Below, piece by piece: positions 16,822 through 25,395 of a stretch of DNA of 64,000 bases; position 1 is the stretch's first letter, and each line of letters begins with the position of its first letter. The notes under the pieces were generated by a model, which saw only the letters and a list, made by a program, of their open reading frames with translations, made no database searches and was not told the DNA's origin. This DNA comes from an uncultured Bacteroidia bacterium. GTDB taxonomy: Bacteria; Bacteroidota; Bacteroidia; Bacteroidales; F082. The stretch is taken from the NCBI GenBank assembly GCA_902801625.1, contig CADCJI010000011.1:1-64000 (forward strand). Direction: 5' to 3'. The translations under genes were made by a program, and so were the position numbers.

Positions 16822-17139
16822 TTATGGCTTGTTACCGTTATTATTGTTGTTGTTATTGTTGTTATTGTTATTATTATTGCCGAAGATGTCATCCCACCAA
16901 TGGTGTTCCACACCAGTCACCTCGTACTCTGACACTTCGTAGCAGATGACCTGTCCCCAACCAACAATTTCCTTCGACTTGTCGGAACACGAAGAGTTGT
17001 CCTCGATAGTGTAATACTCCTCGCCCAAATTCACCACTTCCTCATTCTGGACGGTGGTGCAACGGCAATAGCGCGTCTTTTTGCAAGAAGGCAGGAATAC
17101 TATCGCCAAGGCAAGTACGACAAACAATAACTTTTTCAT
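16822..17139 (-). CDS. small lipoprotein with poly-Asn tract
   Basis: 105 residues. The signal peptide with lipobox (IVFLPSC, lipidated Cys about residue 19) predicts a lipoprotein. The mature part is Cys-rich near the front (YCRCTT, SSCSD). The C-terminus is 14 consecutive Asn residues encoded by mixed AAT/AAC codons, then GNKP. Because the unit is three bases, slippage would change the length of the tail and not the frame. No family recognised. A TACTTTTG -7 box lies 20 nt upstream. Confidence 0.75.
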   Translation of the reverse strand: MKKLLFVVLALAIVFLPSCKKTRYCRCTTVQNEEVVNLGEEYYTIEDNSSCSDKSKEIVGWGQVICYEVSEYEVTGVEHHWWDDIFGNNNNNNNNNNNNNNGNKP

Positions 17140-17159
17140 TCCCTAATCAAATTTCAGCG

Positions 17160-17167
17160 CAAAAGTA
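17160..17167 (-). promoter_or_regulatory. -7 box TACTTTTG for the lipoprotein gene
   Basis: The reverse complement of CAAAAGTA matches TAnnTTTG and lies 20 nt upstream of the start at 17139. Confidence 0.5.
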
Positions 17168-17220
17168 CAAATTTTTGCTGTTCTTATCACGAAAACGACA
17201 AAAATTAAAGCATATTGCAC

Positions 17221-17976
17221 CTAAGATTCAGTAAAAAACTCAGGATGCAACTCGGCAAACTTACGGTCATATTGTCGAATACGACTCAACGAGCGGCGTG
17301 TCCAAACAAGGCGCAGCGCATTGCGTTCCTCCTCTGTTAGGTGCCAATTGATATCGGTGGAAGCATGTAGACGGTTAGTAAGCGTGTACATTAGCAAAGC
17401 CGCCGAAACACTGATATTGTAGCTCTCCGTGAAACCATACATCGGGATGCGGACATGCATGTCAGCATGCTCGACGGCATAATCTGAGAGGCCAAGCTTT
17501 TCCGTGCCGAAGACCAAGGCTACAGGCTGGTCGAGCGGCAAAGTATCGGGCGTAAAGTCGTCGCGATGCGGACAAGTGGCCACAATCTTGTAGCCCTTCT
17601 CATGCAACTGTTGATAGGCATTAGGAGTATTAAACTCACCTTTCTCATAATAGTACATGTTGAGCCACTTGGTGCTGCCCAACACCACATCCGGATTGAC
17701 ATCGTAATGGTTGTTGTTCTCCACGATATGTACATCCTGGATGCCTCGGAGCTCACAACTGCGCAACACTGCGCTGGCATTGTGGGGCTGGAAAATGTCC
17801 TCAAGAACAACAGTGATGTGTCTTGTACGGAAATCTAGAATCTCCTCAAAACGCTGCCGTCGTTCATCGGTGATGAACTGCGTGAGGAACTCAAGCATGG
17901 CAATATCAAGGGCTGCATTCTGTTGAAATTCAAGATTCTGCCCCTCCCTCCCGTCATACACGATGGATTTCTTCAT
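17221..17976 (-). CDS. TrmH/SpoU-family RNA 2'-O-methyltransferase
   Basis: 251 residues from the ATG at 17976; the upstream extension is not protein-like. SPOUT motifs are clear: motif 1 'LEDIFQPHNASAVLRSCE', motif 2 'LVFGTEKLGLS' and motif 3 'IPMYGFTESYNISVSAALLMY', the trefoil-knot SAM site. The N-terminal extension and C-terminal 'LVWTRRSLSR' helix resemble tRNA (Gm18) TrmH. The target RNA is not proven. It has a -7 box at 18003-18010 and is divergent from the TPR gene. Confidence 0.88.
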   Translation of the reverse strand: MKKSIVYDGREGQNLEFQQNAALDIAMLEFLTQFITDERRQRFEEILDFRTRHITVVLEDIFQPHNASAVLRSCELRGIQDVHIVENNNHYDVNPDVVLGSTKWLNMYYYEKGEFNTPNAYQQLHEKGYKIVATCPHRDDFTPDTLPLDQPVALVFGTEKLGLSDYAVEHADMHVRIPMYGFTESYNISVSAALLMYTLTNRLHASTDINWHLTEEERNALRLVWTRRSLSRIRQYDRKFAELHPEFFTES

Positions 17977-18002
17977 GAGCTTTACAATTTCATTAAGAGG
18001 TG

Positions 18003-18010
18003 CAAAAATA
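18003..18010 (-). promoter_or_regulatory. -7 box TATTTTTG for the TrmH-like gene
   Basis: The reverse complement of CAAAAATA fits TAnnTTTG, 26 nt before the start. Confidence 0.5.
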
Positions 18011-18062
18011 CGAAAAAAGAAAAAATTACAAAAAAAACGGCTGAAGGTAAGCCGAAAAAGCG

Positions 18063-18070
18063 TACTTTTG
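18063..18070 (+). promoter_or_regulatory. -7 box TACTTTTG for the TPR gene
   Basis: TACTTTTGCA matches the consensus and lies 21 nt before the start at 18092. Confidence 0.55.
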
Positions 18071-18091
18071 CACGCAAAATTTTGAATTGAT

Positions 18092-18820
18092 ATGGCACAG
18101 AACACAAAACAAGGAGATGAAAGGCTTGAAAACGTTGAAGAAGCCTTAAGCAAAACCGAACTTTGGATTGAAAACAACCAGAAAACACTTTGGATTATTC
18201 TTATTGCCCTGTTGGTCATCGCTTTTTCCATCTATGGCTTCAGCAGGTATAAGGCAAAAAAGAACGAAACTGCCAAGAACCTGAGCTTCCCGAGCGAAAT
18301 CAGTTTCGAGGAGAAGGCCACACAAGCCGTTGACTTCGCCTCATATTACATGCAGAACGAAGACTACACCACCGCCCTGAACGGCGACGGCGAAAAAGTC
18401 GGATTCCTCAACATCGTCAACGAGTATGGTTCCACCAAGGCTGGTAAGCTCGCTGCCTATTACGCGGGCCTTTGCTATCTGAAACAAGGTGACTACAACA
18501 ACGCCATCGAATACCTCAAGAAATACACCAATGACGACAAGGTATTGTCTCCTTTGGCTTTAGGTCTCATTGCCGACTGCTATCTTGAACTCGGCGACCA
18601 GCAAAATGCCGTTGCCTATTACGAAAAGGCCGCCAAGAAGAATGCCAATGATTTCACTTCACCGATGCACCTTGTCAAGTTGGGCATGACCTACGAAATC
18701 ATGGGCAACTATGCCAAGGCCCTGGAGACCTACAAGATCCTGAAAAAAGACTATCCGAACAGCAATGAAGCTTTCGAAATCACGAAGACCATTGCCTATC
18801 TCGAAGAAAAGATGAAATGA
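18092..18820 (+). CDS. membrane-anchored TPR protein (YfgM/ancillary translocon-like)
   Basis: 242 residues. A short charged N-terminus is followed by one transmembrane helix (TLWIILIALLVIAFSIYGF, about 31-50). About three tetratricopeptide repeats follow: 'AAYYAGLCYLKQGDYNNAIEYLKK', 'ALGLIADCYLELGDQQNAVAYYEKA' and 'LGMTYEIMGNYAKALETYKIL'. The layout resembles YfgM/tol-pal-type anchored TPR proteins that hold periplasmic partners, and is common in Bacteroidota. It ends at a strong terminator. Confidence 0.75.
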   Translation: MAQNTKQGDERLENVEEALSKTELWIENNQKTLWIILIALLVIAFSIYGFSRYKAKKNETAKNLSFPSEISFEEKATQAVDFASYYMQNEDYTTALNGDGEKVGFLNIVNEYGSTKAGKLAAYYAGLCYLKQGDYNNAIEYLKKYTNDDKVLSPLALGLIADCYLELGDQQNAVAYYEKAAKKNANDFTSPMHLVKLGMTYEIMGNYAKALETYKILKKDYPNSNEAFEITKTIAYLEEKMK

Positions 18821-18844
18821 TTTAAGGGGGTTAATATAAATAAG

Positions 18845-18877
18845 AATGCCTGGCCCTGAAAGGTCAGGCATTTTTTT
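18845..18877 (+). terminator. terminator between the TPR gene and fmt
   Basis: AATGCCTGGCC pairs with GGTCAGGCATT, followed by seven T's. fmt starts only 14 nt later and no promoter fits in between, so fmt may depend on read-through or on a promoter inside the TPR gene. Confidence 0.8.
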
Positions 18878-18890
18878 GACAATAAGTTTT

Positions 18891-19862
18891 ATGAGAAAGA
18901 ACATCAGAATCGCCTATTTTGGCACGCCCGAGTTTGCCGCATCGCAACTGGAAGCCATTCTCAAAGCTGGCTACGAAGTGGCAGTCGTAGTCACCATGCC
19001 CGACAAACCCGCGGGTCGCGGACGCAAGATCCAGTATTCAGACGTTAAGCTAACCGCTTTGGAACACGGCTTGCCATTACTTCAACCTGAGAAGTTGAAA
19101 AATCATGAGTTTTTGGAGCAATTGGCTTCATACCATGCTGACCTTTTCATCGTTGTGGCTTTCAGGATGTTGCCTGCCGTGGTTTGGCAGATGCCCAAAA
19201 TGGGCACTTTCAACCTTCACGCTTCCCTCCTGCCCCAATACCGTGGCGCGGCACCCATCAACTTCGCCATCATCAATGGAGAGACCGAGACGGGACTCAC
19301 CACCTTCTTCCTCAACGAGGAAATCGACAAGGGTGCCGTCATCATGCGTGAGAAAGTCAACATCCGTCCCGACGAAACCGCCGGAGAACTCCATGACGAG
19401 TTGATGCTGTTAGGCAACAAAGTCGTCGTTGAGACCATTAAGAAGATTGAAAATGATGAAGTCCACGCTTTGCCACAAGAAGAACTGTCAGAAAACCAAC
19501 CCTTGAAACCCGCTCCTAAGATTACCAAGGAGTTTTGCAATATAGATTGGAGCAGTGACTGCCTAACCGTCTATAACCATATTCGCGGTTTGTCGCCCTA
19601 CCCTGCCGCACACACCCAACTGCAGTCCGAAAACGGAGAAACCATCGACTTGAAGGTTTTCGCTTCTGAAATCGAAAACTGCATCCCGAATGTTGTGCCA
19701 GGCTGCGTGGTCACCGACCACAAAAAATACCTTAAAATCGCATTATCGGACGGTTTCATCCATCTGAAACAAGTGCAGCAAGCAGGGAAAAAAGCCATGC
19801 CGATTGACGATTTTTTGAGGGGAACACAACTCAATGGCAGCTGGAGAACCACTTTGAAATGA
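18891..19862 (+). CDS. fmt: methionyl-tRNA formyltransferase
   Basis: 323 residues from the ATG at 18891, the normal Fmt length. The formyltransferase core includes 'IAYFGTPEFAA', 'PDKPAGRG', the catalytic N108-x-H110 in 'FNLHASLLPQYRGAAPIN' and D146 in 'NEEIDKGAVI'. The C-terminal tRNA-binding domain starts near 210 (LSPYPAAHT). It formylates initiator Met-tRNA with 10-formyl-THF. Its position straight after a terminator is unusual. Confidence 0.96.
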   Translation: MRKNIRIAYFGTPEFAASQLEAILKAGYEVAVVVTMPDKPAGRGRKIQYSDVKLTALEHGLPLLQPEKLKNHEFLEQLASYHADLFIVVAFRMLPAVVWQMPKMGTFNLHASLLPQYRGAAPINFAIINGETETGLTTFFLNEEIDKGAVIMREKVNIRPDETAGELHDELMLLGNKVVVETIKKIENDEVHALPQEELSENQPLKPAPKITKEFCNIDWSSDCLTVYNHIRGLSPYPAAHTQLQSENGETIDLKVFASEIENCIPNVVPGCVVTDHKKYLKIALSDGFIHLKQVQQAGKKAMPIDDFLRGTQLNGSWRTTLK

Positions 19863-19933
19863 GGAAAATAGTCCCTTTTTCATGAATTTTTCGGTTTTTT
19901 TGATAAAAATTGCACATTTTTTTCAAAAAACAC

Positions 19934-19962
19934 TTGTATTTTACAAAAATACATTACTTTTG
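19934..19962 (+). promoter_or_regulatory. Bacteroidota promoter for the HU gene
   Basis: TTG (19934-19936), an 18-nt spacer and TACTTTTG (19955-19962); the start codon follows after a 35-nt leader. Confidence 0.7.
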
Positions 19963-19997
19963 TCGGGTAAAAGTTTAACCACTAATTATAAACTAAT

Positions 19998-20261
19998 ATG
20001 AATAAAGTAGAATTAATCAACGCTGTCGCCGAAAAGGCCGGCATGACCAAGGTTGATGCAAGAAAGGCTATCGATGCCATCATGGATGTCACCAAAGATG
20101 AACTGAAGAAGGACGGCAAAATCGCTCTCGTAGGCTTTGGCACCCTCTCAGTAACCAAGCGCCCTGCAAGACAAGGCCGCAACCCCAGAACTGGCAAGAC
20201 CATTAAGATTGCTGCAAAGAAAGTTGTGAAATTCAAACCCGCAGCAAACATCCTGAAATAA
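19998..20261 (+). CDS. HU-family nucleoid protein
   Basis: 87 residues with the full HU/IHF fold: helical dimer core 'MNKVELINAVAEKAGMTKVDARKAI', the arm signature 'GFGTLSVTKRPARQGRNPRTGKTIKI' (with the intercalating-proline motif RNP at the arm tip), and 'FKPAANIL' at the end. It is a homodimeric DNA-bending protein of the nucleoid. It has its own promoter and terminator and is monocistronic. Confidence 0.95.
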   Translation: MNKVELINAVAEKAGMTKVDARKAIDAIMDVTKDELKKDGKIALVGFGTLSVTKRPARQGRNPRTGKTIKIAAKKVVKFKPAANILK

Positions 20262-20282
20262 GACAATATTTCAAAAACAAAG

Positions 20283-20311
20283 AAAAGCCGTCATCACTGA
20301 CGGCTTTTTTT
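20283..20311. terminator. bidirectional terminator (HU / recQ)
   Basis: AAAAGCCGTCA pairs with TGACGGCTTTT. T-runs on both strands allow it to stop both the HU transcript and the convergent recQ transcript. The recQ stop codon (20294-20296) lies in the loop. Confidence 0.8.
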
Positions 20312-22216
20312 GTTGCACTTTTTCTTGATCGTACCATCCTTTTCATATTGAAGCACATCGTTATCGACCAGAAACCGTATCGCATCCAACACCTGCGACT
20401 CTTCCATATCGCTACATTGGGATAGGATGTCCTTCATTGGCTGCCCAGTCTCACGCATCACACTCTGCACACGCTCTTCAATCGAATCATAAGGAACACG
20501 GTGTTGGTCTTGTTTCAAACACACATCACAACGGCCACAAGCCTTTTTTGTCTTCTCGTTGAAATAGCGCAATAGCTGCACACTTCGACATTCCTCATCG
20601 TTATTCACGAAGTCGATGACCGCCTTCACACGCTCTTCAGCATCTTTCTTTCGATCGTAATAGTTCTCCTTTGATAGACCAAAGTGCTTTGTGTCAACAA
20701 ATTCCGAAAGAAACAGCACTTGAGGTTTGTCGTTGCGGGGTGCATAGGAAAGGAAATGGTAAGCCTCCAGTTTTTTCAACTGTTCAACAACCTTATCCGA
20801 AGCTAGTCCGGTCTTTTTGGCCAGAACCTCCTCGTTGATTTTCACGAAATCGGTAAGCACGCCTGGCAAACTACGCAACATACACTTAATCAGTTCACTG
20901 TATTGCGGATTATTGACCTGAAAGCCATAAATGTCATCGCGCGAGGCCTTGATCATCACCTTGGAAGGCTCATCAAAGCTGTCGGAGAGCAACAGAAAGC
21001 CTTCTTTTTCAAGGATTTTCAAAGTGTGGAACACCTCGACAATGGAAAAACCATAATGATTGGCAAAATCGCTCATCACCAAAGGATAAGAAACATTCTC
21101 CCCAGCCCCGATGGGAATATTGAAATAATTCCCCAAAGCACTATAAATCAACTTGATTCTATCCAATTCAGGAAACGACTGGGTCAAATTCTCCTGCAAC
21201 TTGGTGATGTCGGCAGGCGAAACAAGCAAGAAAGCCTCGGAAGGCTTGAGATCTCGGCCTGCGCGACCAGCCTCCTGGAAGTAGGCCTCGATGCTATCGG
21301 GTAGGTCCATGTGGATGACGAGGCGCACATCGGGTTTGTCAATACCCATACCGAAGGCATTGGTGGCAGCGATGACCTTCACCTTACCTTTCATCCATAG
21401 ATCTTGGCGCTCGTCGCGAGTCTTGGCATCCAATCCAGCATGATAGAAAGTGGCACTAATACCCACCGAGTTGAGCCAATCCGAGATGACCTGTGTGCGC
21501 TTGCGATTGCGCACATACACGATAGCGCTGCCTTCCTTCATAGCTTCCAACTTGCGGCGTAACACACCGTATTTGTCGGCCTCATGATATACATTGTAGG
21601 TCACATTCTTGCGTTCAAAGCTGCTTTGAAAGACATTTTTTTCTTTGAAGCCGAGGCGAAACTGGATGTCATCGACCACTTTGGCTGTTGCAGTGGCGGT
21701 CAAGGCCAAAACAGGCGTCTTCGGCATATAGGGTCGAATGTCGGCAATCTTCAAATAAGGAGGACGGAAGTCATAACCCCACTGTGAGATGCAATGCGAT
21801 TCATCGACGGCCAACAGACAAACCTTCATCCGCTTCAAGGCCTCTATAAAGGCATCCGTTTGCAAGCGCTCAGGCGAGACATACAGGAACTTCAACCTTC
21901 CGTATGCCGCTTGATTATAAGCCAATTCCAAAGCATCGGGGTGCATGCCTGAATAGATGGCAGCTGCTGGAATGCCTTTGTCCACGAGGTGTGCCACTTG
22001 GTCCTTCATCAGCGCGATGAGCGGCGTGATGACAAGACACAAACCCTCCATCGCCATGGCTGGCACCTGAAAGCAGATGCTCTTGCCGCCACCCGTAGGT
22101 AACAGTGCAAGCGTATCCTTCCCCGCCATCACCGAGTCCACGATGTCTTCCTGGAGGGGACGGAAGCTGGGATAGCCCCAATACTGTTGCAATATGGCTC
22201 GAGTTTGGGCAGACAT
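20294..22216 (-). CDS. recQ: ATP-dependent DNA helicase RecQ
   Basis: 640 residues from the ATG at 22216 (MSAQTRAILQ). Walker A is TGGGKS (41-46), the DEAH-type box DESH at 138-141, and helicase motif VI 'QEAGRAGRDLKPS'. The RecQ-Ct zinc site is 'CGRCDVC'. A late WH/HRDC-like region ends in 'DGTIKKKC'. RecQ unwinds DNA in recombination and fork repair. The start codon overlaps the stop of the ORF6N gene (TAATG), so the two are translationally coupled. Confidence 0.95.
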   Translation of the reverse strand: MSAQTRAILQQYWGYPSFRPLQEDIVDSVMAGKDTLALLPTGGGKSICFQVPAMAMEGLCLVITPLIALMKDQVAHLVDKGIPAAAIYSGMHPDALELAYNQAAYGRLKFLYVSPERLQTDAFIEALKRMKVCLLAVDESHCISQWGYDFRPPYLKIADIRPYMPKTPVLALTATATAKVVDDIQFRLGFKEKNVFQSSFERKNVTYNVYHEADKYGVLRRKLEAMKEGSAIVYVRNRKRTQVISDWLNSVGISATFYHAGLDAKTRDERQDLWMKGKVKVIAATNAFGMGIDKPDVRLVIHMDLPDSIEAYFQEAGRAGRDLKPSEAFLLVSPADITKLQENLTQSFPELDRIKLIYSALGNYFNIPIGAGENVSYPLVMSDFANHYGFSIVEVFHTLKILEKEGFLLLSDSFDEPSKVMIKASRDDIYGFQVNNPQYSELIKCMLRSLPGVLTDFVKINEEVLAKKTGLASDKVVEQLKKLEAYHFLSYAPRNDKPQVLFLSEFVDTKHFGLSKENYYDRKKDAEERVKAVIDFVNNDEECRSVQLLRYFNEKTKKACGRCDVCLKQDQHRVPYDSIEERVQSVMRETGQPMKDILSQCSDMEESQVLDAIRFLVDNDVLQYEKDGTIKKKCNKKSRQ

Positions 22217-23271
22217 TATTTCAATAATAAAACAGGATTTTGCAACAATGTGTCCACAATCTGATGGTAAATCTGACAATCTGCAACTTTCGTGATTGTC
22301 ATCACTTTATTGCCGGCATCCTTAGAGGAAGCACCACAATGGTATATTTTTTCTTTGTCTGTATTATAATCAATCACAATGTATCTGTCGTGATATATTC
22401 CACAGGTTTTCCGAAAACCAATTTTGATTTTTGGATATTGACCACAAAAATCATTATAGTCACTCAGATGTAATCCGTGGCCTACATTATCACTGAAAAT
22501 GGTTATCATTACACTCGGTTTTACATTTTTTAGCAAAACTAGTGTTTTCAATCCGATATAATTGTCAATCACAAAGACGCTTTTCTTTGCCGTTTTGTAA
22601 ATGCTACTATACGCTAAATTCGCCTCCACTGATTCGCCATTCAATATCAAGTATTCACGGCGAGTCTGAGGATCAGTAAAGTCTTGTATAACCTGAACCA
22701 AATCGGCTTTTGTAACCATTTCTTTTTTGATTTCGGCGATATCTTTCGTGTTTTGCGTGGTCTGCATTGACAATTGGAGCAATTCCCTGTTGCCGACAAG
22801 ACTCCGATTATCAACAATATAATCTTTAATTTCCTTGAAGGCTCGAACCAAAGCTTTGCTTTGTTGCGTTGCAAGTTCACCTTTTAAAACCGTCATCAAC
22901 ATATAAACGCCTTGCTCCGTGAAAACAAACGGGAGGTATTTCGAGAACTTTCCTTGACCCAATTCTAAGGTCAAGTTTTTTGACCTTAAAGCCTTTTCAA
23001 CTTCGCTATCATCTGAAATAGAATTATTTAGTATCATTTTTGAGGTCAAAAATTTTGACCTTAAAATCTCATAATACTCTCCTTTGGTCAATTGGAAACG
23101 AAAATCGTCATCAAATTTTTCAATATTATTCTTTACTTGCTGATTGAAAGCTTTGGTAGTGTATCCATATATCGCAGCAAGGTCTGCATCAAGCATCACC
23201 TTGACACCACGAACGCTGTAGATAAGGTCTTTGATGAAGCCACCGTTATGTTTATCGTTATTGTCTTGCAT
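22216..23271 (-). CDS. ORF6N-domain DNA-binding protein with PLD-like C-terminus
   Basis: 351 residues. Residues 10-110 match the ORF6N domain of phage/virus-type regulators ('IYSVRGVKVMLDADLAAIYGYTTKAFNQQVKNN', 'LTKGEYYEILRS', 'FTEQGVYMLMTVL'). After a helical linker (150-190), the C-terminal part resembles a phospholipase-D-like fold, with 'HDRYIVID' (H294-x-R296-x4-D301) and 'HCGASSKDAG'. Arg replaces the HKD Lys, so catalysis is doubtful. This two-domain type is widespread in Bacteroidota genomes, often as an accessory gene. A TATCTTTG promoter lies upstream. Coupling to recQ suggests a DNA-related role (inference). Confidence 0.82.
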   Translation of the reverse strand: MQDNNDKHNGGFIKDLIYSVRGVKVMLDADLAAIYGYTTKAFNQQVKNNIEKFDDDFRFQLTKGEYYEILRSKFLTSKMILNNSISDDSEVEKALRSKNLTLELGQGKFSKYLPFVFTEQGVYMLMTVLKGELATQQSKALVRAFKEIKDYIVDNRSLVGNRELLQLSMQTTQNTKDIAEIKKEMVTKADLVQVIQDFTDPQTRREYLILNGESVEANLAYSSIYKTAKKSVFVIDNYIGLKTLVLLKNVKPSVMITIFSDNVGHGLHLSDYNDFCGQYPKIKIGFRKTCGIYHDRYIVIDYNTDKEKIYHCGASSKDAGNKVMTITKVADCQIYHQIVDTLLQNPVLLLK

Positions 23272-23288
23272 AGACTATGTTTTGAATG

Positions 23289-23296
23289 CAAAGATA
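23289..23296 (-). promoter_or_regulatory. -7 box TATCTTTG for the ORF6N-recQ unit
   Basis: The reverse complement of CAAAGATA matches TAnnTTTG, 17 nt before the ORF6N start and directly behind the uvrB stop. Confidence 0.55.
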
Positions 23297-23312
23297 GGAT
23301 ATTTCCTAAAAA

Positions 23313-25322
23313 TCAAAGCTCTTTCAACCTCTCCTGCAACGCCATCATCTCATCCCTGAACTTCGCCGCACTAAGGAAGTCCATTTCCTTGACAGCCTTC
23401 TCCATGCTCTTCTTGGCCTGCTGGATGGCTTTCTGAATCTGCTCCTTCGACCTATATTCGGCTCGACCTTCGGCTGCCATCGTGGCATCACCTGTTTGCG
23501 AATAGGACACAGGTGCAGGCTGGCCTTTCAAAGTACCCAAAGAGTTATCAATGGCTTTGACAATGGTCTTGGGCACGATGCCATGTGCTTCGTTATAGGC
23601 CATCTGCTTGGCACGACGACGAGCAGTCTCGTCGATGGTCTTGCGCATCGAATCGGTAATCGTATCGGCATACATGATGACCTTGCTCTCGGCGTTACGG
23701 GCAGCGCGACCTGCGGTCTGTACCAAGGAACGCTCCGAACGCAGGAAGCCTTCTTTGTCGGCATCAAGGATAGCCACCAAACTGACTTCAGGCAAGTCCA
23801 AACCTTCGCGCAACAAGTTCACACCAACCAACACGTCAAAGTCGCCCATACGCAGACCTTGCAGGATCTCCACACGCTCCATGGTGTCCACATCGGAGTG
23901 AATGTACCGTGTCTTGATTTTCAAGCCGTTGAGATAGGTATTCAATTCCTCGGCCATGCGTTTCGTCAAGGTGGTGACCAACACACGCTGGTTCTTCTCT
24001 GTCACCTTATGGATCTCGTCAATGAGGTCATCGACTTGATTCAAACTGGGGCGCACTTCAATCACAGGATCGAGCAAGCCTGTAGGACGAATTAGCTGCT
24101 CCACATATACACCATCGCTTTGCTGCAACTCAAAGTCAGCGGGTGTGGCACTGACATAGATGGTCTGCCCCGTAAGCGCCTCAAACTCATCAAACTGCAA
24201 AGGTCTATTATCCAATGCCGATGGCAAACGGAAGCCATATTCCACCAAGGTTTGCTTGCGCGAACGGTCACCACCATGCATGCCACGAATCTGTGGAATA
24301 GTCACATGGCTCTCATCGATGATGGTGATGAAATCGTCAGGAAAATAATCGAGCAGACAGAATGGTCTCGTCCCCGGACTGCGTCCGTCAAAATAACGCG
24401 AGTAGTTCTCAATGCCAGAGCAATAGCCCAGTTCCTTCATCATCTCAATATCGTAGTTCACACGGTCTTCCAAGCGCTTGGCTTCCAAGTTCTTCCCAAT
24501 CTCGCGGAAATACTCGGCCTGCTTGAACATGTCATCTTGGATCTCCGCCACAGCAGTGTTCAACTTACTTTGTGAAGTCACAAAGATGTTGGCGGGGAAG
24601 ATGGTCAGCTCAGAGAGTTCCTCCATCTTTCTACCCGTCACGGGATTGAGCATCTCCAGGCTGTCGATCTCGTCATCCCAGAACACGATGCGGTAGGCAT
24701 AGTCAGCGTAGGCGGGAAACACATCCATTGTCTCGCCTTTCACCCGAAACTTGCCCTGCGTGAACTCAATTTCGTTGCGCACATACAATGCCCCGACCAA
24801 AGCCTTGGCCACCTCATCGCGGCTGATTTTCATTCCGCGCTCCAAATAGATGATATTCTTGCCGAAGTCATCCGGATTGCCAATACCATAAAGACATGAC
24901 ACAGAAGAAACTACGATAATATCACGCCGGCCCGAAAGCAATGCTGAAGTCGTCGCTAAACGCATCTTGTCGATGTCCATATTGATGGCGAGGTCCTTTT
25001 CAATATAGGTATTGGTGGCGGGAATGAACGCTTCGGGCTGGTAATAGTCGTAATAAGAAACGAAATAATTCACCGCGTTCTCAGGGAAGAACTGCTTGAA
25101 CTCGCCATAAAGCTGCGCTGCCAAAGTCTTGTTATGGCTCAACACCAAAGCGGGTCGATTCACCTGCGCCAGCACATTGGCAATAGTGAAGGTCTTGCCC
25201 GAACCCGTCACGCCAAGCAATGTCTGTGCATGGTCACCTCGTTGCAATCCGTCCACCAACTGCTTGATGGCTTCGGGCTGGTCACCAGTAGGCTGAAAAT
25301 CAGAGACTAGTTTGAAATCCAT
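23313..25322 (-). CDS. uvrB: excinuclease ABC subunit B
   Basis: 669 residues from the ATG at 25322 (MDFKLVSDFQPTGDQPEAI), full length for UvrB. Walker A is GVTGSGKT (37-44) and the beta-hairpin region is 'YYDYYQPEAF' near 90-99. Later come 'DESHVTIPQIRGMHGGDRSRK', helicase motifs 'LREGLDLPEVSLVAILDADKEGFLRS' and 'QTAGRAARN', and the C-terminal UVR motif ('MEKAVKEMDFLSAAKFRDEM') that binds UvrC. It locates lesions in nucleotide-excision repair with UvrA and UvrC. It is divergent from lolD. Confidence 0.97.
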   Translation of the reverse strand: MDFKLVSDFQPTGDQPEAIKQLVDGLQRGDHAQTLLGVTGSGKTFTIANVLAQVNRPALVLSHNKTLAAQLYGEFKQFFPENAVNYFVSYYDYYQPEAFIPATNTYIEKDLAINMDIDKMRLATTSALLSGRRDIIVVSSVSCLYGIGNPDDFGKNIIYLERGMKISRDEVAKALVGALYVRNEIEFTQGKFRVKGETMDVFPAYADYAYRIVFWDDEIDSLEMLNPVTGRKMEELSELTIFPANIFVTSQSKLNTAVAEIQDDMFKQAEYFREIGKNLEAKRLEDRVNYDIEMMKELGYCSGIENYSRYFDGRSPGTRPFCLLDYFPDDFITIIDESHVTIPQIRGMHGGDRSRKQTLVEYGFRLPSALDNRPLQFDEFEALTGQTIYVSATPADFELQQSDGVYVEQLIRPTGLLDPVIEVRPSLNQVDDLIDEIHKVTEKNQRVLVTTLTKRMAEELNTYLNGLKIKTRYIHSDVDTMERVEILQGLRMGDFDVLVGVNLLREGLDLPEVSLVAILDADKEGFLRSERSLVQTAGRAARNAESKVIMYADTITDSMRKTIDETARRRAKQMAYNEAHGIVPKTIVKAIDNSLGTLKGQPAPVSYSQTGDATMAAEGRAEYRSKEQIQKAIQQAKKSMEKAVKEMDFLSAAKFRDEMMALQERLKEL

Positions 25323-25347
25323 AATCAATATCGTTTTGCAAAGTCTG

Positions 25348-25376
25348 CAAAGATACACATATTTTTCGTAATTTTG
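25348..25376. promoter_or_regulatory. divergent -7 boxes for uvrB (-) and lolD (+)
   Basis: CAAAGATA at 25348-25355 is TATCTTTG on the minus strand (uvrB). TAATTTTG at 25369-25376 serves lolD, whose start is 19 nt downstream. Confidence 0.6.
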
Positions 25377-25395
25377 CGGCCTCAAATGACAAGGA

